Source: Euptelea pleiosperma (taxonomy: Eukaryota; Streptophyta; Magnoliopsida; Ranunculales; Eupteleaceae). Taken from it: 64,000 bases of DNA. This document shows positions 24,140 to 34,698 of the stretch, piece by piece (position 1 is the first letter of the stretch; each line of letters begins with the position of its first letter). A program made the position numbers and the translations under genes. The DNA lies in the NCBI GenBank assembly GCA_035048495.1, contig CM068548.1, forward strand, positions 12,699,464 through 12,763,463. Direction: 5' to 3'. The notes under the pieces were generated by a model. The model was given only the letters and a program-made list of their open reading frames with translations. It was not told where the DNA came from and did no database searches.

Positions 24140-24816
24140 GTATGTGAATTCCATCACGGTCAGGTCACGTTCATCTTGGAGTTTGTCGGAGAGCTAGTGA
24201 CCCACTAGATTAGGTCAGTCATGATTATTGTTTCAGAAACTATTGAAGACGGAGTGTACTAGATTAGGTCAGTCATGATTTTTGTTTTAGAAACTACTGA
24301 AGACGGAGTGTACGTGTGGCTAAACTTTCATTTTAGATGTCTTGAGTAAATAAAATATGATGGGATTGAAAGGCTAGGATGAGATTGGAGGTATGTGATA
24401 ATGGATCGAATTAATAGGCCACATGTAGTGGTCGCAAGATGGTGAGACAATGAATGGAAAATACTCAAATCCAATGTATTGTAATAAATGCATGCTGTTG
24501 TAACCTACCCAAGTCAGCCTCTCCTCAATTGGAAGTTTGGAACAATTTACAAAGCTTTGTACTCCTAAATTCCAACTTAATTTCAATGATTCTAACAAAA
24601 CCAACGTGAGTCGATAACTGGACAAAAATGTGACTGAGGCCATTGACTGTTGGATTGAAAAAAATCTATGACCTACAAGTCAACAACCATTTTATCTTTT
24701 GCAGTTGGATTCAAAAAATCCCCCGCTCAACTGTAATATAACCCCGTTGGATTCTTGTAATCCACACTCCAGAGCATGGAGAAAATTAATGTAAAAAATT
24801 TAGAGTAAACATTCGA

Positions 24817-25047
24817 TGAGGACGCTTACCGTATGGATGTTTGGCCAATCGCTAGGTAGACCTACAGACAAAAAATAAGCTTGATTAATGATTTAATACC
24901 TTTGGATCTTTGTACCCAAATAATGCTAAAATTCCTACGGTTAAAATCAACCCATGAAAATAACTTGAATCCAACGCATAGTGATTATTTTTGGTTTGTA
25001 GGTCCACCTAGTGATTGTCCAAACATCCATACGGTTAGTGTCCTCTA
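24817..25047. repeat. foldback MITE (~230 bp)
   Basis: Long imperfect inverted repeats: ccgtatggatgtttggccaa at the left and, inverted, ggccaaacatccatacgg-type sequence at the right, plus the inner pair ggtggacctacaaaccaaa / ggtttgtaggtccacc. Relatives lie at 23865-24066, 25605-25745, 54139-54405, 59706-59890 (partial) and 60292-60568. Confidence 0.7.
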
Positions 25048-25604
25048 ATAGTGTACCACGTGGCTCATCTTGCACCCTGTCGTCAAAGTTTTACCTTATT
25101 CGGGGTACTCAGATTCAGAAGCTAATTAGAATCCGCTAATCGGGTTGATTTTAGCATGGGTCAGGTTTAGTGGACACATATTTTCACACATAAAAAAACA
25201 AAAAATGGTAGGGGGCAAATATATAAATTAGAAATTTTGGAATGGGATGATTTTTGGTGAGGATGGTCTCTATGGTGAGGAGATCATCCTCACAAAAATT
25301 CAAATCATTATGATATTCGTAGCATGGTTTACAAGTTGAAGAATTATGGACCGTCTATTTTTAGCGTTAACTTGAAACCCACATTTGATGGTGTTAGAAA
25401 TTTCAGAGCGTGGGCTGATTTTTTGAAGGGGTGATCTATATGGTGAGGAGATCATCCTCACCAAAAATCAGCCATTGATTTATCTTCCATGTGGGTACAC
25501 CAAAATTGTGTGAAAATGTGTCCGCTGTGAAAATATGTGGTGTACTCAAATAAATCGATGAAGCAGTCTGACTTTGAAGACCGATCGGGACAACACTATG
25601 AGCC

Positions 25605-25745
25605 AAGCACACTGACCGTTTGGATGTTTGGCCAATCACTAGGTGGACCTAAAAAACAAAAATAACTAATCAGATTTATTTTTGATTTTTAGGTCCACCT
25701 AGTGATTGGCCAAACATCATTATATATAGTGAGATCCCTCTAAGA
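25605..25745. repeat. short foldback MITE (internally deleted relative)
   Basis: Same arms as 24817-25047 (ggccaatcactaggtggacct and its inverse) with the centre lost, leaving a hairpin of about 140 bp. A matching right-hand fragment is seen at about 29190-29275 in the next promoter unit. Confidence 0.65.
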
Positions 25746-27238
25746 GTAGTGTGCCACTTGGTTCATATTGTAGAGAAAAAATTCGCTGGTATCGGGGTCC
25801 TTCAAACTTTGAAGGGTACCGACACGTACTAAGGGGTTAACGTGGGTTGGGTTTAGGCCTTGAAGTACGTTTCTGACATTTTGGCAGAGGGACCTTCAAA
25901 GTTTGAAGGAACCCGGGAACAACTAATTATTTCTCCGTATTGTATGTTGCTGTCTCGATTTATTTGGAATGTAAAAGCCCACCTAACATATTTGGAGTGG
26001 AGTACGGACGTCATCAATTTTATGAATAACGTGTCAAGCTCTTGCAAGACAAAATCAAAGTATCATTGATTGTCCAAGTGATTTTTGCCACGTCTACAGT
26101 TGATTCAATTCTATAAAGGAAGGATTAGGGGTTCTTGTGGGGCAAAAATCCCACATCTCAACTATGTCTGATGTGATCTTGTTGATGAAGTATGTCTTGC
26201 CGGTATGAATAGTAGTTTCGCTCCTTGTCGGTTATTTCGGTGAAGTCAGTGCGGGGCGGATGAGTAGACCGAAGATAGCTGACGAGAGTGAATACCTGAA
26301 AAAGAACTCTGCTAGTGGGATTCCACCTTAAGAGCCTCCTAAAATTAAATCAGTTTCTTTCTTAAGTGTTTTCAAGTTTTGTTTTGTGTTTTTGCGTACC
26401 TCTCTTATTTGATCGGGTGTCCTATTTATAGAATAATCTCCTCCTGACGTGTCAAGATGCTCATGCTTGAAATATCTATTTTGGTCGGTTAGAGATCTTT
26501 TGTCCTTTGTATGACGTGTATTATGATGTGTTACGGTCCGTACCGTTGCTGACGAATATGGTTTATCTGTTATTCAAGTGAGGTATGTCAGCTCGGTGCT
26601 ATCCATGGTCTTAGCATCATCGGATCTTTCTAGCACTGTATATCTCATTCACTTCAATCATATCGGTAGACTCGGATATATACTGTTCTCGTTCCTCTTG
26701 GATAGGCATCTACTTCATCTCGGACATCTCGGATATAATTATTCTCGGTTATCACGGATAAACATCTACTTCATCTCTGTTATGTTGGATAAACATCTAC
26801 TTCATCTCGGTTATCTCGAAAAAATATCTACTTTATCTCGGTTATCTCGGATATTACATAAATGATTTATATTCCTCCTAAAATAGTACCCACAATAGCC
26901 CCTACTTGGTAGTTGGTACATCAGGTATACATGTCTAGAGTCCGATTTCCAAGTAGTCCACGTGCCTTCATAAAGGTTCTGAGGTTATTTTCCGTATGGC
27001 CGACTTCATGGCTCTGCCACGTGTCAATCTCATGTGTTCCATTATTGGTTCTTATAAACTTCTCCTATATGGCCGACTTCATCGCTCTGCCACGTGTCAC
27101 AAGACACGTGTCAAAATATTTCTGACTCTACAGTCTCTTCAATCCGTCATGCGTAATACATTTTTTCCACGTGTCGCCTGTTTAACTGGTTTTTAGTGAC
27201 GGAGCCGTCTTCTGACGCTTCGGTTCTCAGGGTTCTGA

Positions 27239-27248
27239 CTATAAATAC
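27239..27248 (+). promoter_or_regulatory. TATA box of the antisense gene in the truncated element
   Basis: ctataaatac at 27239-27248, about 215 bp before the ATG at 27462. The position matches the ctataaaagg box of the complete element. Confidence 0.6.
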
Positions 27249-27461
27249 CTCATTTCTTTACCTTTTTTTACCTTTCACTTCTTACCACGGTAACTCAGTT
27301 CTGTCTTTACCTTATATCAATTTGTTTTCGGCGATCTAGTCACGTCTTTTATATCGGCCTCTCGGTGATCTCCTTCAAGTCCTATATATCGGCCCATTCG
27401 TTCATCTTGTTGATATCGGCGTTAGGGCACTTTCTGAGCTCTGTTGTTTGAAAATTTCTTT

Positions 27462-28421
27462 ATGGCTCCTAAAAAATCTGTTAAGTCGTCTGTCCGAGGG
27501 GCCGAGATAAAACATCCTCCTAAGCCTGATTTAGATGATGTCTGTGAGGACTATAACGTTCCATATAATGTTATCCTCACATATGTTGCCGGATCTCTGC
27601 TATATTCCCATCATTGGCCTGTTGACCCAAACGCCATCTGTATTACTGTTGGTGAATTAGCTGTCGGGCTTCCTCTTCTTCTAACTCAGTTTGGTCGGGA
27701 GTTACTTAATTTTTACGATTTATCTCTTGGGCAAGTAAATGGTAACTTTTGGTGTCAACTCAACGCTTTCGAACGAATTCGAAAATACTGGAACAAAGAA
27801 ATATCCATCTTGGATGTCCGACAACAATATTTTCTCAAACCTCTTCCCCATCTTAAACGGAAAGACTCTGACACCGGCGGGATTCCCATATACTTTCTCC
27901 CTACTCGGCTAGGAAGATTGCCTATCCTAGAGTGCATTCAAGATTGTGATAAATTATGGCCTTACTTTCTTATGTTTGTCTCGGGAGAATGGGAAAGAGA
28001 GGCCAATAATGATGGTCTACCTTTACGTAATAGGACCTTTAGTAGCAAATGTATTCTAAGTTTTTCCTTTTATTTTCTCCTCTTATTGTTCTTGATTCCA
28101 CTGTGTTTGACTGATCCTGCTTTCTCAGGTATCCGAACTGATAATTCATCTCGGAACTTGCCCCGTGGTAATATCCAGTTCTATTACGATCTGTGTGCCT
28201 TGCCTTCCAATGTATATCAACGGCTTGTCGGATTAGATTCTCGTGGTTACTCTTGGGAAGCTGATCCTCCTACCCCTGTCGAACTCTGTCAAGTGATACA
28301 TGATCGGGAGTTAGATGTGAAACTGAGAAAAACCCCTAAGGTTAACAAGCCCCCAAAGGCTAAAGCTCCATTTCCTCTAATTTTTTTTGAATCCTCTTCT
28401 TCTCTGAGGTACTTCGGATAA
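27462..28421 (+). pseudogene. antisense ORF of a Tat gypsy element (Transposase_28-like), 3' truncated
   Basis: Starts at an ATG in good context (tatggctcc) and reads MAPKKSVKSS. It is similar in order and motifs to the antisense gene at 38893-41533: an N-terminal charged segment, YNVPYNVIL, then LPLLLTQFGRELLNFYDLSLGQVNGNFW, matching LPLTPLVREVLWFYDRAPGQMHGNFW of the other copy. That LTP-L-FY-APxQxHxNxW pattern is typical of the 'putative gypsy type transposon' family. An in-frame intron of 78 bp is likely (28051-28128, GT...TTTCTCAG), at the same place as in the other copy. The gene ends early and lacks the later exons, including the coiled coil. Confidence 0.7.
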
Positions 28422-28556
28422 TAGCGAATTGAGGTCGGATTTTACCTCAGCGAGTCAGAAGCAACTTATTCTCGTAGTCTTGACGAGGTATGCCAGCTTC
28501 GGATGATGACGGAATATTAAATGTTTCACCTTTGAATAACTTTATTCCTATCTCAT

Positions 28557-29739
28557 CATGTATGTAAATTCCATCACAGTCGGGTCACGTTCATCTTGGA
28601 GTTTGTCGGGGAGCTAGTAACCCACTAGATTAGGTCAGTTATGATTTTTGTTTAAGAAACTATTGAAGACGGAGTGTACTAGATTAGGTCAGTCATGATT
28701 TTTGTTTTAGAAACTATTGAAGACGGAGTGTACGTGTGGCTAAACTTTCATTTTAGATGTCTTGAGTAAATAAAATATGATGAGATTGAAAGGCTAGAAT
28801 GAGGTTGCAGGTATGTGAATAGGCCTGTAGTGGTCGCAAGATGGTGAGACAATGAATGAAAAATACTCAAATCCAATGTATTGTAATAAATGATGCAGTT
28901 GTAACCCACCCAAGTCAGCCTCTGGTCAATTGGAAGTTTGGAACAATTTACAAAGCTTTGTACTCCTACCTAACTTCCAACTTTCAATGATTCTATGACT
29001 GAGGCCATTGACCATTGGATTGAAAAAAATCTATGACCTACAAATTAACAACCATTTTATCTTTTGCAGTTGGATTCAAAAAATCCCCTGCTCAACTGTA
29101 ATATACCCCCGTTGGATTCTTGTAATCCACACTCCAGAGCATGGAGAAAATTAATGTGAAAAATTTAGAGTACTAGTAAACATTCGATGATCAGATTTAT
29201 TTTTGATTTTTAGGTCCACCTAGTGGTTGGCCAAACCAAACATCATTATAGTAGCGCCCTCTAAGAGTAGTGTGTCACTTGGCTCGTATTGTAGAGAAAA
29301 AATTCGCGGGTCTGGGGGGGCCTTCAAACTTTGAAGGTCCCCTTCCAAAATGTTTGACACGTACTCTTGTTAACCACCCTTAACCAACTAACCAAGGGGT
29401 TAGCGTAGGTTGGGTTTAGGCCCTGAAGTACGTGTCTGACATTTTGGCAGAGGGACGTTCAAAGTTTGAAGGGACCGGGAACAGCTAATTATTTCTCCGT
29501 ATTGTATGCTGCTGTCTCGATTTATTTGGAATGTAAAAGCCCACCAAACTTATTTGGAGGGGAGTACGGACTACGGAGGTCATCGCTTTTATGACTAACG
29601 TGTCAAGCTCTTGCACGACAAAATCAAAGTATCATTGATTGTCCAAGTGATATTTGTCACGTCTACAGTTGATTCAGTTCTATAAAGGAAGGGTTAGAGG
29701 TTCTCTTAGTCGTAGGTAAGTAAGAGCGAGCAAGAAGAA
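28557..29739 (+). promoter_or_regulatory. upstream region of the second BAHD gene
   Basis: About 1.2 kb homologous to the orphan unit at 24140-26135, including the 59-bp-type tandem repeat with gaagacggagtgt and the acgtctacagttgattcag block. TATA box ctataaag at 29680-29687, about 53 bp before the ATG. The unit begins exactly where the truncated gypsy element ends. Confidence 0.7.
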
Positions 29740-31083
29740 ATGGTGAGAGTGAAGTGTTCTTACACAGTAAAGCCAGTTGAGCCAACTCCGATTGTCCGGC
29801 TCTCCTTACATGAGGCCGATCAGTTTCAGGCTTTCACTCATGCACCCACCATCTACTTTTACAGACCCGTTGGCCACGACGTCTCTCTTTCATCTGCACT
29901 CCAAACCATGAAAAATGCATTGAGTCAAGCATTGGTGCCGTTCTATCCATTAGCAGGACGTTTGCATTGGATTGGTGGTGGCCGACTCGAGCTCCATTGT
30001 AATCAAATGGGAGCTCTGCTCTTAGAAGCTGAGTTAGACGCCAAAATCGACGACTTTGGTGACTTCCGTCCGACCCCAGAGATAAGAGACCTCGTCCCTT
30101 CAATCGATTACACCCAACCCATTAACGAATTGCCTTTGTTGGTAGTGCAACTCACCAAGTTCCAGTGTGGTGGCATCAGTGTAGGCATGGCAATATCCCA
30201 TGTCGTATCCGACGGACAAGCCGCACTTCAAATTATTAGTTCGTGGGCCAAGTTTGCTCGTGGTGAGCAACTTGATATCGCACCGTTACTTGATCGGACA
30301 GTTGGATATATGGGTGATCCCCTAGCAACCCCGCGTTTTGATCATGTAGAATTCAGTACTCTGCCGCTATTGATCGGTCGATCTGACACAGCAGAGGAGC
30401 GGAGGAAGGAAACAACGGTGGTGATGTTAAAGCTGTCTAAAGATCAAGTGGAGAAACTCAAACAAAAGACTAACGAGGGTCGAATGGAAGACGACGGTCG
30501 AGGGTATAGTCGGTATGAGGCCATGGCTGCACATATGTGGAGATGCGCATGCAAGGCACGCAAACATGACATCGAACAATTGACATCTTTAGCAGTCGCT
30601 GTCGACTTCCGCAACCGCATACGTCCGGCACTGCCACCGGGCTACTACGGCAATGCCACACTTGTAGTGACACCAACAGCCCGATCTTGTGAGATAGTGT
30701 CCAAGTCCTTAGGTTATGCAGCAAGTAAGATCAGAAAGGTCGTGGGGCTAATGAACGATGAGTACGTGAAATCAGCCATTGATTTTTTGAAAAGTCAACC
30801 TGATATGACTCGGTTTAGGACTTCATTCCACACGGTTGGTTGTACCCAAGGATATTTCTTAGGCAACCCAAATCTAGCGGTAACCAGCTGGTTGGGCCTA
30901 CCAATCTATGATGCAGATTTTGGATGGGGAAAGCCTATTTACATGGGCCCCGCATCGCTAGGTTTTGATGGAAAATCTTTCATCATCCCAACACCCGATG
31001 AAGATGGGTCATTCATCATCCCACTGCGTCTACAGACAACTCACATGGATGATTTTACGAAGCACTTTTACGAAGATATCTAA
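29740..31083 (+). CDS. BAHD acyltransferase, spermidine hydroxycinnamoyl transferase-like (copy 2)
   Basis: Intact 447-aa single frame, very similar to the copy at 21757 through its whole length. HxxxD is HVVSD at residues 154-158; DFGWG is at 393-397; it ends FYEDI. Differences from the other copies cluster in short patches, for example GCTQGYFLGNP where the others have GCPQGDFLGNP, and IIPTPDED for IIPGPDED. These could affect acceptor choice but this is untested. The start is supported by a TATA box 53 bp upstream and by conservation of the MxRVKCSYT start. Same predicted role as copy 1: transfer of hydroxycinnamoyl groups from CoA to an amine acceptor. Confidence 0.9.
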   Translation: MVRVKCSYTVKPVEPTPIVRLSLHEADQFQAFTHAPTIYFYRPVGHDVSLSSALQTMKNALSQALVPFYPLAGRLHWIGGGRLELHCNQMGALLLEAELDAKIDDFGDFRPTPEIRDLVPSIDYTQPINELPLLVVQLTKFQCGGISVGMAISHVVSDGQAALQIISSWAKFARGEQLDIAPLLDRTVGYMGDPLATPRFDHVEFSTLPLLIGRSDTAEERRKETTVVMLKLSKDQVEKLKQKTNEGRMEDDGRGYSRYEAMAAHMWRCACKARKHDIEQLTSLAVAVDFRNRIRPALPPGYYGNATLVVTPTARSCEIVSKSLGYAASKIRKVVGLMNDEYVKSAIDFLKSQPDMTRFRTSFHTVGCTQGYFLGNPNLAVTSWLGLPIYDADFGWGKPIYMGPASLGFDGKSFIIPTPDEDGSFIIPLRLQTTHMDDFTKHFYEDI

Positions 31084-31302
31084 CGTTATTTCTTTGGTAG
31101 ATAGCTTAAGAATAAAAGTCTTGCAAATGTTAGTCAAGCCGTCTGCTACAAAATTTTCTTCTTATGTACTAGTGTGTGATTGCTATTTTAAGTATTATTG
31201 TTTATTTATTTTGTCATGGCCAAATGCACTCGGGTACGTGCCGAGAACTGTGTGTTAGTCAATTTTTTATAGTTTTGTGCCGAGAATTTTTTTGAAGTGG
31301 TG

Positions 31303-31443
31303 AGATTTTTGAAGCAGGGATCATGTGCCAATGATCGTGCGCCACACATACCCATGGTTATTCTTTAAAACTATTTTTAAACTCTAAACCATAGGTATAT
31401 GTGGCGTGTGATCATTGGGCGCATGATCACTGCTTCAAAAATT
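31303..31443. repeat. hairpin MITE
   Basis: Inverted arms of about 55 bp (tttttgaagcagggatcatg ... ccatggtt and aaccatagg ... catgatcactgcttcaaaaa) around a 25-nt AT-rich loop. A partial arm recurs near 60074-60112. Confidence 0.7.
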
Positions 31444-31507
31444 CTGCGGCTTCAAAATTTTTCTCTTTAGTGCCCCTCAAATTTTCTTTTAATTATATTG
31501 TGCACCT

Positions 31508-31529
31508 CCCCCCCCCCCCCCCCCCCCCC
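31508..31529. repeat. 22-base poly-C run
   Basis: Uninterrupted run of 22 C in the 3' flank of the second BAHD gene. Its length is likely unreliable in an assembly. Confidence 0.9.
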
Positions 31530-31559
31530 TATATACCCTTATTTTTTATCTGACTCCGT

Positions 31560-31960
31560 ACCTGGGTATAAACATCCCTGTGGTTAGTGGGCCCAGATGG
31601 CAGCGGTGAGTTAAAAAAAGTCTCAGGTATACCTTGTTACCATGGTTCAAAGTCTCAGATCGGCCGTTGGATTGACTACCTCCGAACCAATTGATCGAGT
31701 GCGTGTGATCCTGAGACACATTTAAAAAATGTGGAAAAAATTAATCATTAAAAATTTGATTTGATCCATTTCAGCCTCTTTTGATGAAAAAAATCATAAG
31801 GAATGGTTCGACGACTGAGTGAGTCGACTTGGCCAATTCGGTTGGATCGGGTGATCCGACCGATCCAGATTGCTAGATAGCCCGATCCAGCGTGATCCGG
31901 TACATACCAGGGTATTTCTTCTCGGGACTACCTCCGAGACCAATCCGGATTGCCCACTCA
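31560..31960. repeat. MITE fragments
   Basis: 31565-31640 resembles one arm of the MITE at 7544-7929 (gtgggcccagatggcagcggtga, aggtataccttgttac). 31646-31960 resembles the hAT-like element at 60738-61298 (ggttcaaagtctcagatcggcc at the left; gatccgaccgatccag in the body). Ends are unclear. Confidence 0.5.
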
Positions 31961-32239
31961 AAGAAGATGGCTTTCACTTTCAGTAGAGGACCAGCAAAAT
32001 ATACCTCCAATGAAAAAAAACTCATTCCCCATTACAGACTTATCAATTGTTCATCATTTCAATTAAAAGAATAAAATATAGAATTTTTATGCAATCGGAC
32101 AAAAACCTAGAATTTCTATTAGAAAGGCTCCCTTCGCCTCATTTTTTTTTTTTTTTTTGTAAAATTGGAAATCCTTTAAAAGTAAAGAGTGAATACAACG
32201 TGCTAATCATGAAAATTATGTTAAGAAGGACGTCTATAT

Positions 32240-34022
32240 ATATACAAGTGGCCCAACACAGTCAACAAGGCATGCGAAAGCATCATCAAGAACTTCATTT
32301 GGACCGGGGACCCCTCCCAGAGGAAGCTGATTACAATGAAATGGGACTCTTGCTGCAAACCTACCAAAGAAGGAGGGCTTTCTTTGCGGCGCTTTAAGGA
32401 TGTCAATTTGGCTTTTCTCATGAAACTAGGATGGAATTCGCACAATGAGAAGGATGATCTGGGAAGATTCCTAAAAGCTAAGTTCTGGAATAAGTCCAGA
32501 GATAGAATCAAATACCACAAGCATTCGACTATTTGGCTGGGTATCCATTGGGCACTGAAGTGTATGGAACCTCATTTGGGACGGATCATAGGCAAAGGAG
32601 ATCGGATTGATGTGTGGAGGGACTATTGGGAAGGTAAAGGCGCTATCCGTGATTGGTTGGAGATAGACCCGAGCATCATGAAGAAATGCAAGACAAAACT
32701 TTCGTCGGTCATTGAAGACGGTAGATGAAGCTAGCGTCCCTCAATCAGTCCGTCAAGTCCTTAACCTTTCTGGTATTGATGATTTGCCTCAAACTTATAA
32801 GCATGCCCCCGATCAAAGGATCTGGAAGCCTACCATCTCCTGGTGAGTTCTCGGTCCAATCGGGCCATGAAGAGGTTCGAGCCAAAGCGGATCAGGTGTG
32901 GTGGGTGGGTCTGGAGGATGCTAACCATCCCAAAACCTCAGCCAATAACTGGAAATTACTTCAAGGTTGTGTAGCTACGGACGCAGCCCTTAAGAAGAGA
33001 GGCTTCCACTTAGCTTCTCAATGGCAAATGTGCAAGAGGGAGGAAGAGAACTTGGACCACCTACTGTTGAGATGCTCAACAACTAAACCTCTGTGGGAAT
33101 GGATTTCCTCCATGTTCCAACATAAGCACCTTTCTAGCTCCTTCAAAGAGGCCCTATCTTGGTGTGATAAATTCAGCCCCATTATGAAGGACCTTTCGTG
33201 TGTGACAGTCCACAATACTGCCAATACCATATGGCAAAACAAAAACGACATTATCTATAAAGAATGCAATCCGAAGGAGGAAGCTAGTAAAAAGAGAATT
33301 CTTGCTGTGATTAGGGATGCCGGGAAGCTCTCCAGGAAGACCATGGCCAACTCCATTCATGACCTCCCCACCCTCTCTTCCTTAGGAATAGGGTGTAAGC
33401 CTCTCGACAATTTCATTAAAATGAGCTGCGATGGGGCAGCCAAAGGTAACCCCTGGAGAGGGGGTATAGGTGTTATCTTCCGTGACTACCAATGCCAATT
33501 CAGGGGAGCCATTTGCCAAGGTTTGGGAGTGACCTCTAGCTAGCTTCATGGCTAAACGCTGGGCTGTTGTTGAAGGCTTGGAATGGGCGACTAGAAAAGG
33601 ATGGAAGAACATATGGATTGAATCCGACTCGACCGCAACTGTCCAAGCCTTTGGATTGAGAAAGATTATTCCGTGGAAAGTTAGACCAAATTGGGAGGCA
33701 ACGCTTATTAGGACTAATCATTGCTTCATAACCTCTACATGAAGGGAAGTCAACTTCTCAACCAGCAAGTCAGCGAACCTTGGGTCTTCCTTAGCTGAGG
33801 ATCAGGTTGAGATTTTTGTAGAGCGACCTCCATTTTTGAAAATGGAGGATCCCCATGCCCCTTATTACAGATTTGACTGATTTTGTTCTCGCCTAAAGGT
33901 GGCCGGTTTAATGGTTCTCTGGGAACCAACCTAGTTGGGTTTTTGTTGGCCTGTGTTTTCCCCCGCGCCTTGTACAATAGTTGTTTTCAATACAATATAC
34001 ATTTAGCCAAAAAAAAAAAAAA
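32240..34022 (+). pseudogene. 5'-truncated LINE with zf-RVT and RNase H remnants
   Basis: Plus-strand pieces read in order as the C-terminal half of a plant LINE ORF2. First comes KLITMKWDSCCKPTKEGG with LRRFKDVNLAFLMKLGW. Then KGDRIDVWRDYW, followed by a zinc-knuckle-like CKREEENLDHLLLRC (about 33030-33075). Last is an RNase H domain starting SCDGAAKGNPWRGGIG and continuing in another frame with VVEGLEWA and IWIESDSTATVQAF. A stop at the 33541 junction and several frame changes make it inactive. A poly-A run at 34009-34022 marks the 3' end. Reverse transcriptase and endonuclease are missing. Confidence 0.85.
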
Positions 34023-34698
34023 AGTAAAAACAAAAGAAAAAATAAATAGAAAAATGAAACAAGGAGAGGGGGTTATCAATTCATCATAGCACCCATAAAA
34101 CAAACTAGAAAATTAGTGTGGCATTTCTCGGCTTGGAACTCCTTGTCCTCTTAACATAACCCACCCACGTACCCACCGACTATACTAGCAAAGAGCCAGA
34201 ATCAAGGACAACATATTGCAAATAATTAAGGATCACTAAATCCTCTATCAAGACTTCTAAACCCACATATATTTTCAACTTGATCCACGAAAAGATGGTT
34301 AAAATGGGTGATTAAACCAAAACAAATTGTTAAAAATTGGCCAGCATCTCTACCCTCTTTCAATTGGAATCAAATATTGATCTGCTGCTGCGATCACTTA
34401 CACTAATTAAATTTTTTACCCAGAAAAACAAATTAAAATAATGGTGACGCGTGGATTCTCATTCTCTAAAATCAACCAACGCATATAGCATCACCGCCAA
34501 GAAACAACAACGATGACAACAACAACAACAATAAACGACAATATTTCACTCAAGACCGGCCAATAGATCCAGTCTTCGACAAATCAAGATTTTCCACACT
34601 CTTTTTCACTCTCCTTTAAAAGGGAAAGAAAATGGAGATATTCTTTACTAAAGACTAGAATCGATGACATTCACCCAGAAAAAACAAAAAGATTATCC
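34023..34698. other. gap between two LINEs
   Basis: AT-rich sequence with a CAA/ACA-rich patch near 34508-34545. No gene recognised. Confidence 0.5.

Larger units (their letters stand above)
24140..26135 (+). pseudogene. orphan BAHD promoter unit without a coding region
   Basis: This stretch matches, in order, the 1.2-kb region upstream of the second BAHD gene (28557-29739): an opening around ccatcac(g/a)gtc(a/g)ggtcacgttc, a 52-bp tandem repeat ending gaagacggagtgt (24206 and 24258), and near the end gtctacagttgattca(a/g)ttctataaagg with a TATA box at 26111-26118. The match stops in the leader at 26135, where a gypsy LTR begins. No BAHD coding sequence follows. It also contains MITE copies (next two entries) absent or partial in the other unit. 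Confidence 0.75.
26136..28550 (-). mobile_element. truncated Tat-type gypsy retrotransposon: one LTR plus antisense gene
   Basis: An LTR-like segment at 26136-26894 (759 bp) begins tgtggggcaaaaatccc and ends acccaca, closely resembling the termini of the complete element at 37007-49372 (tgtgggggaaaaat ... acccaca). A polypurine-tract-like atagcccct follows on the plus strand, so the element is in minus orientation and this is its 3' LTR. The LTR has short tandem repeats (atctacttcatctcgg, about 26690-26860). Beyond the antisense gene the element ends abruptly near 28550; gag, pol and the other LTR are missing. No target duplication can be found because one end is gone. Confidence 0.75.
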
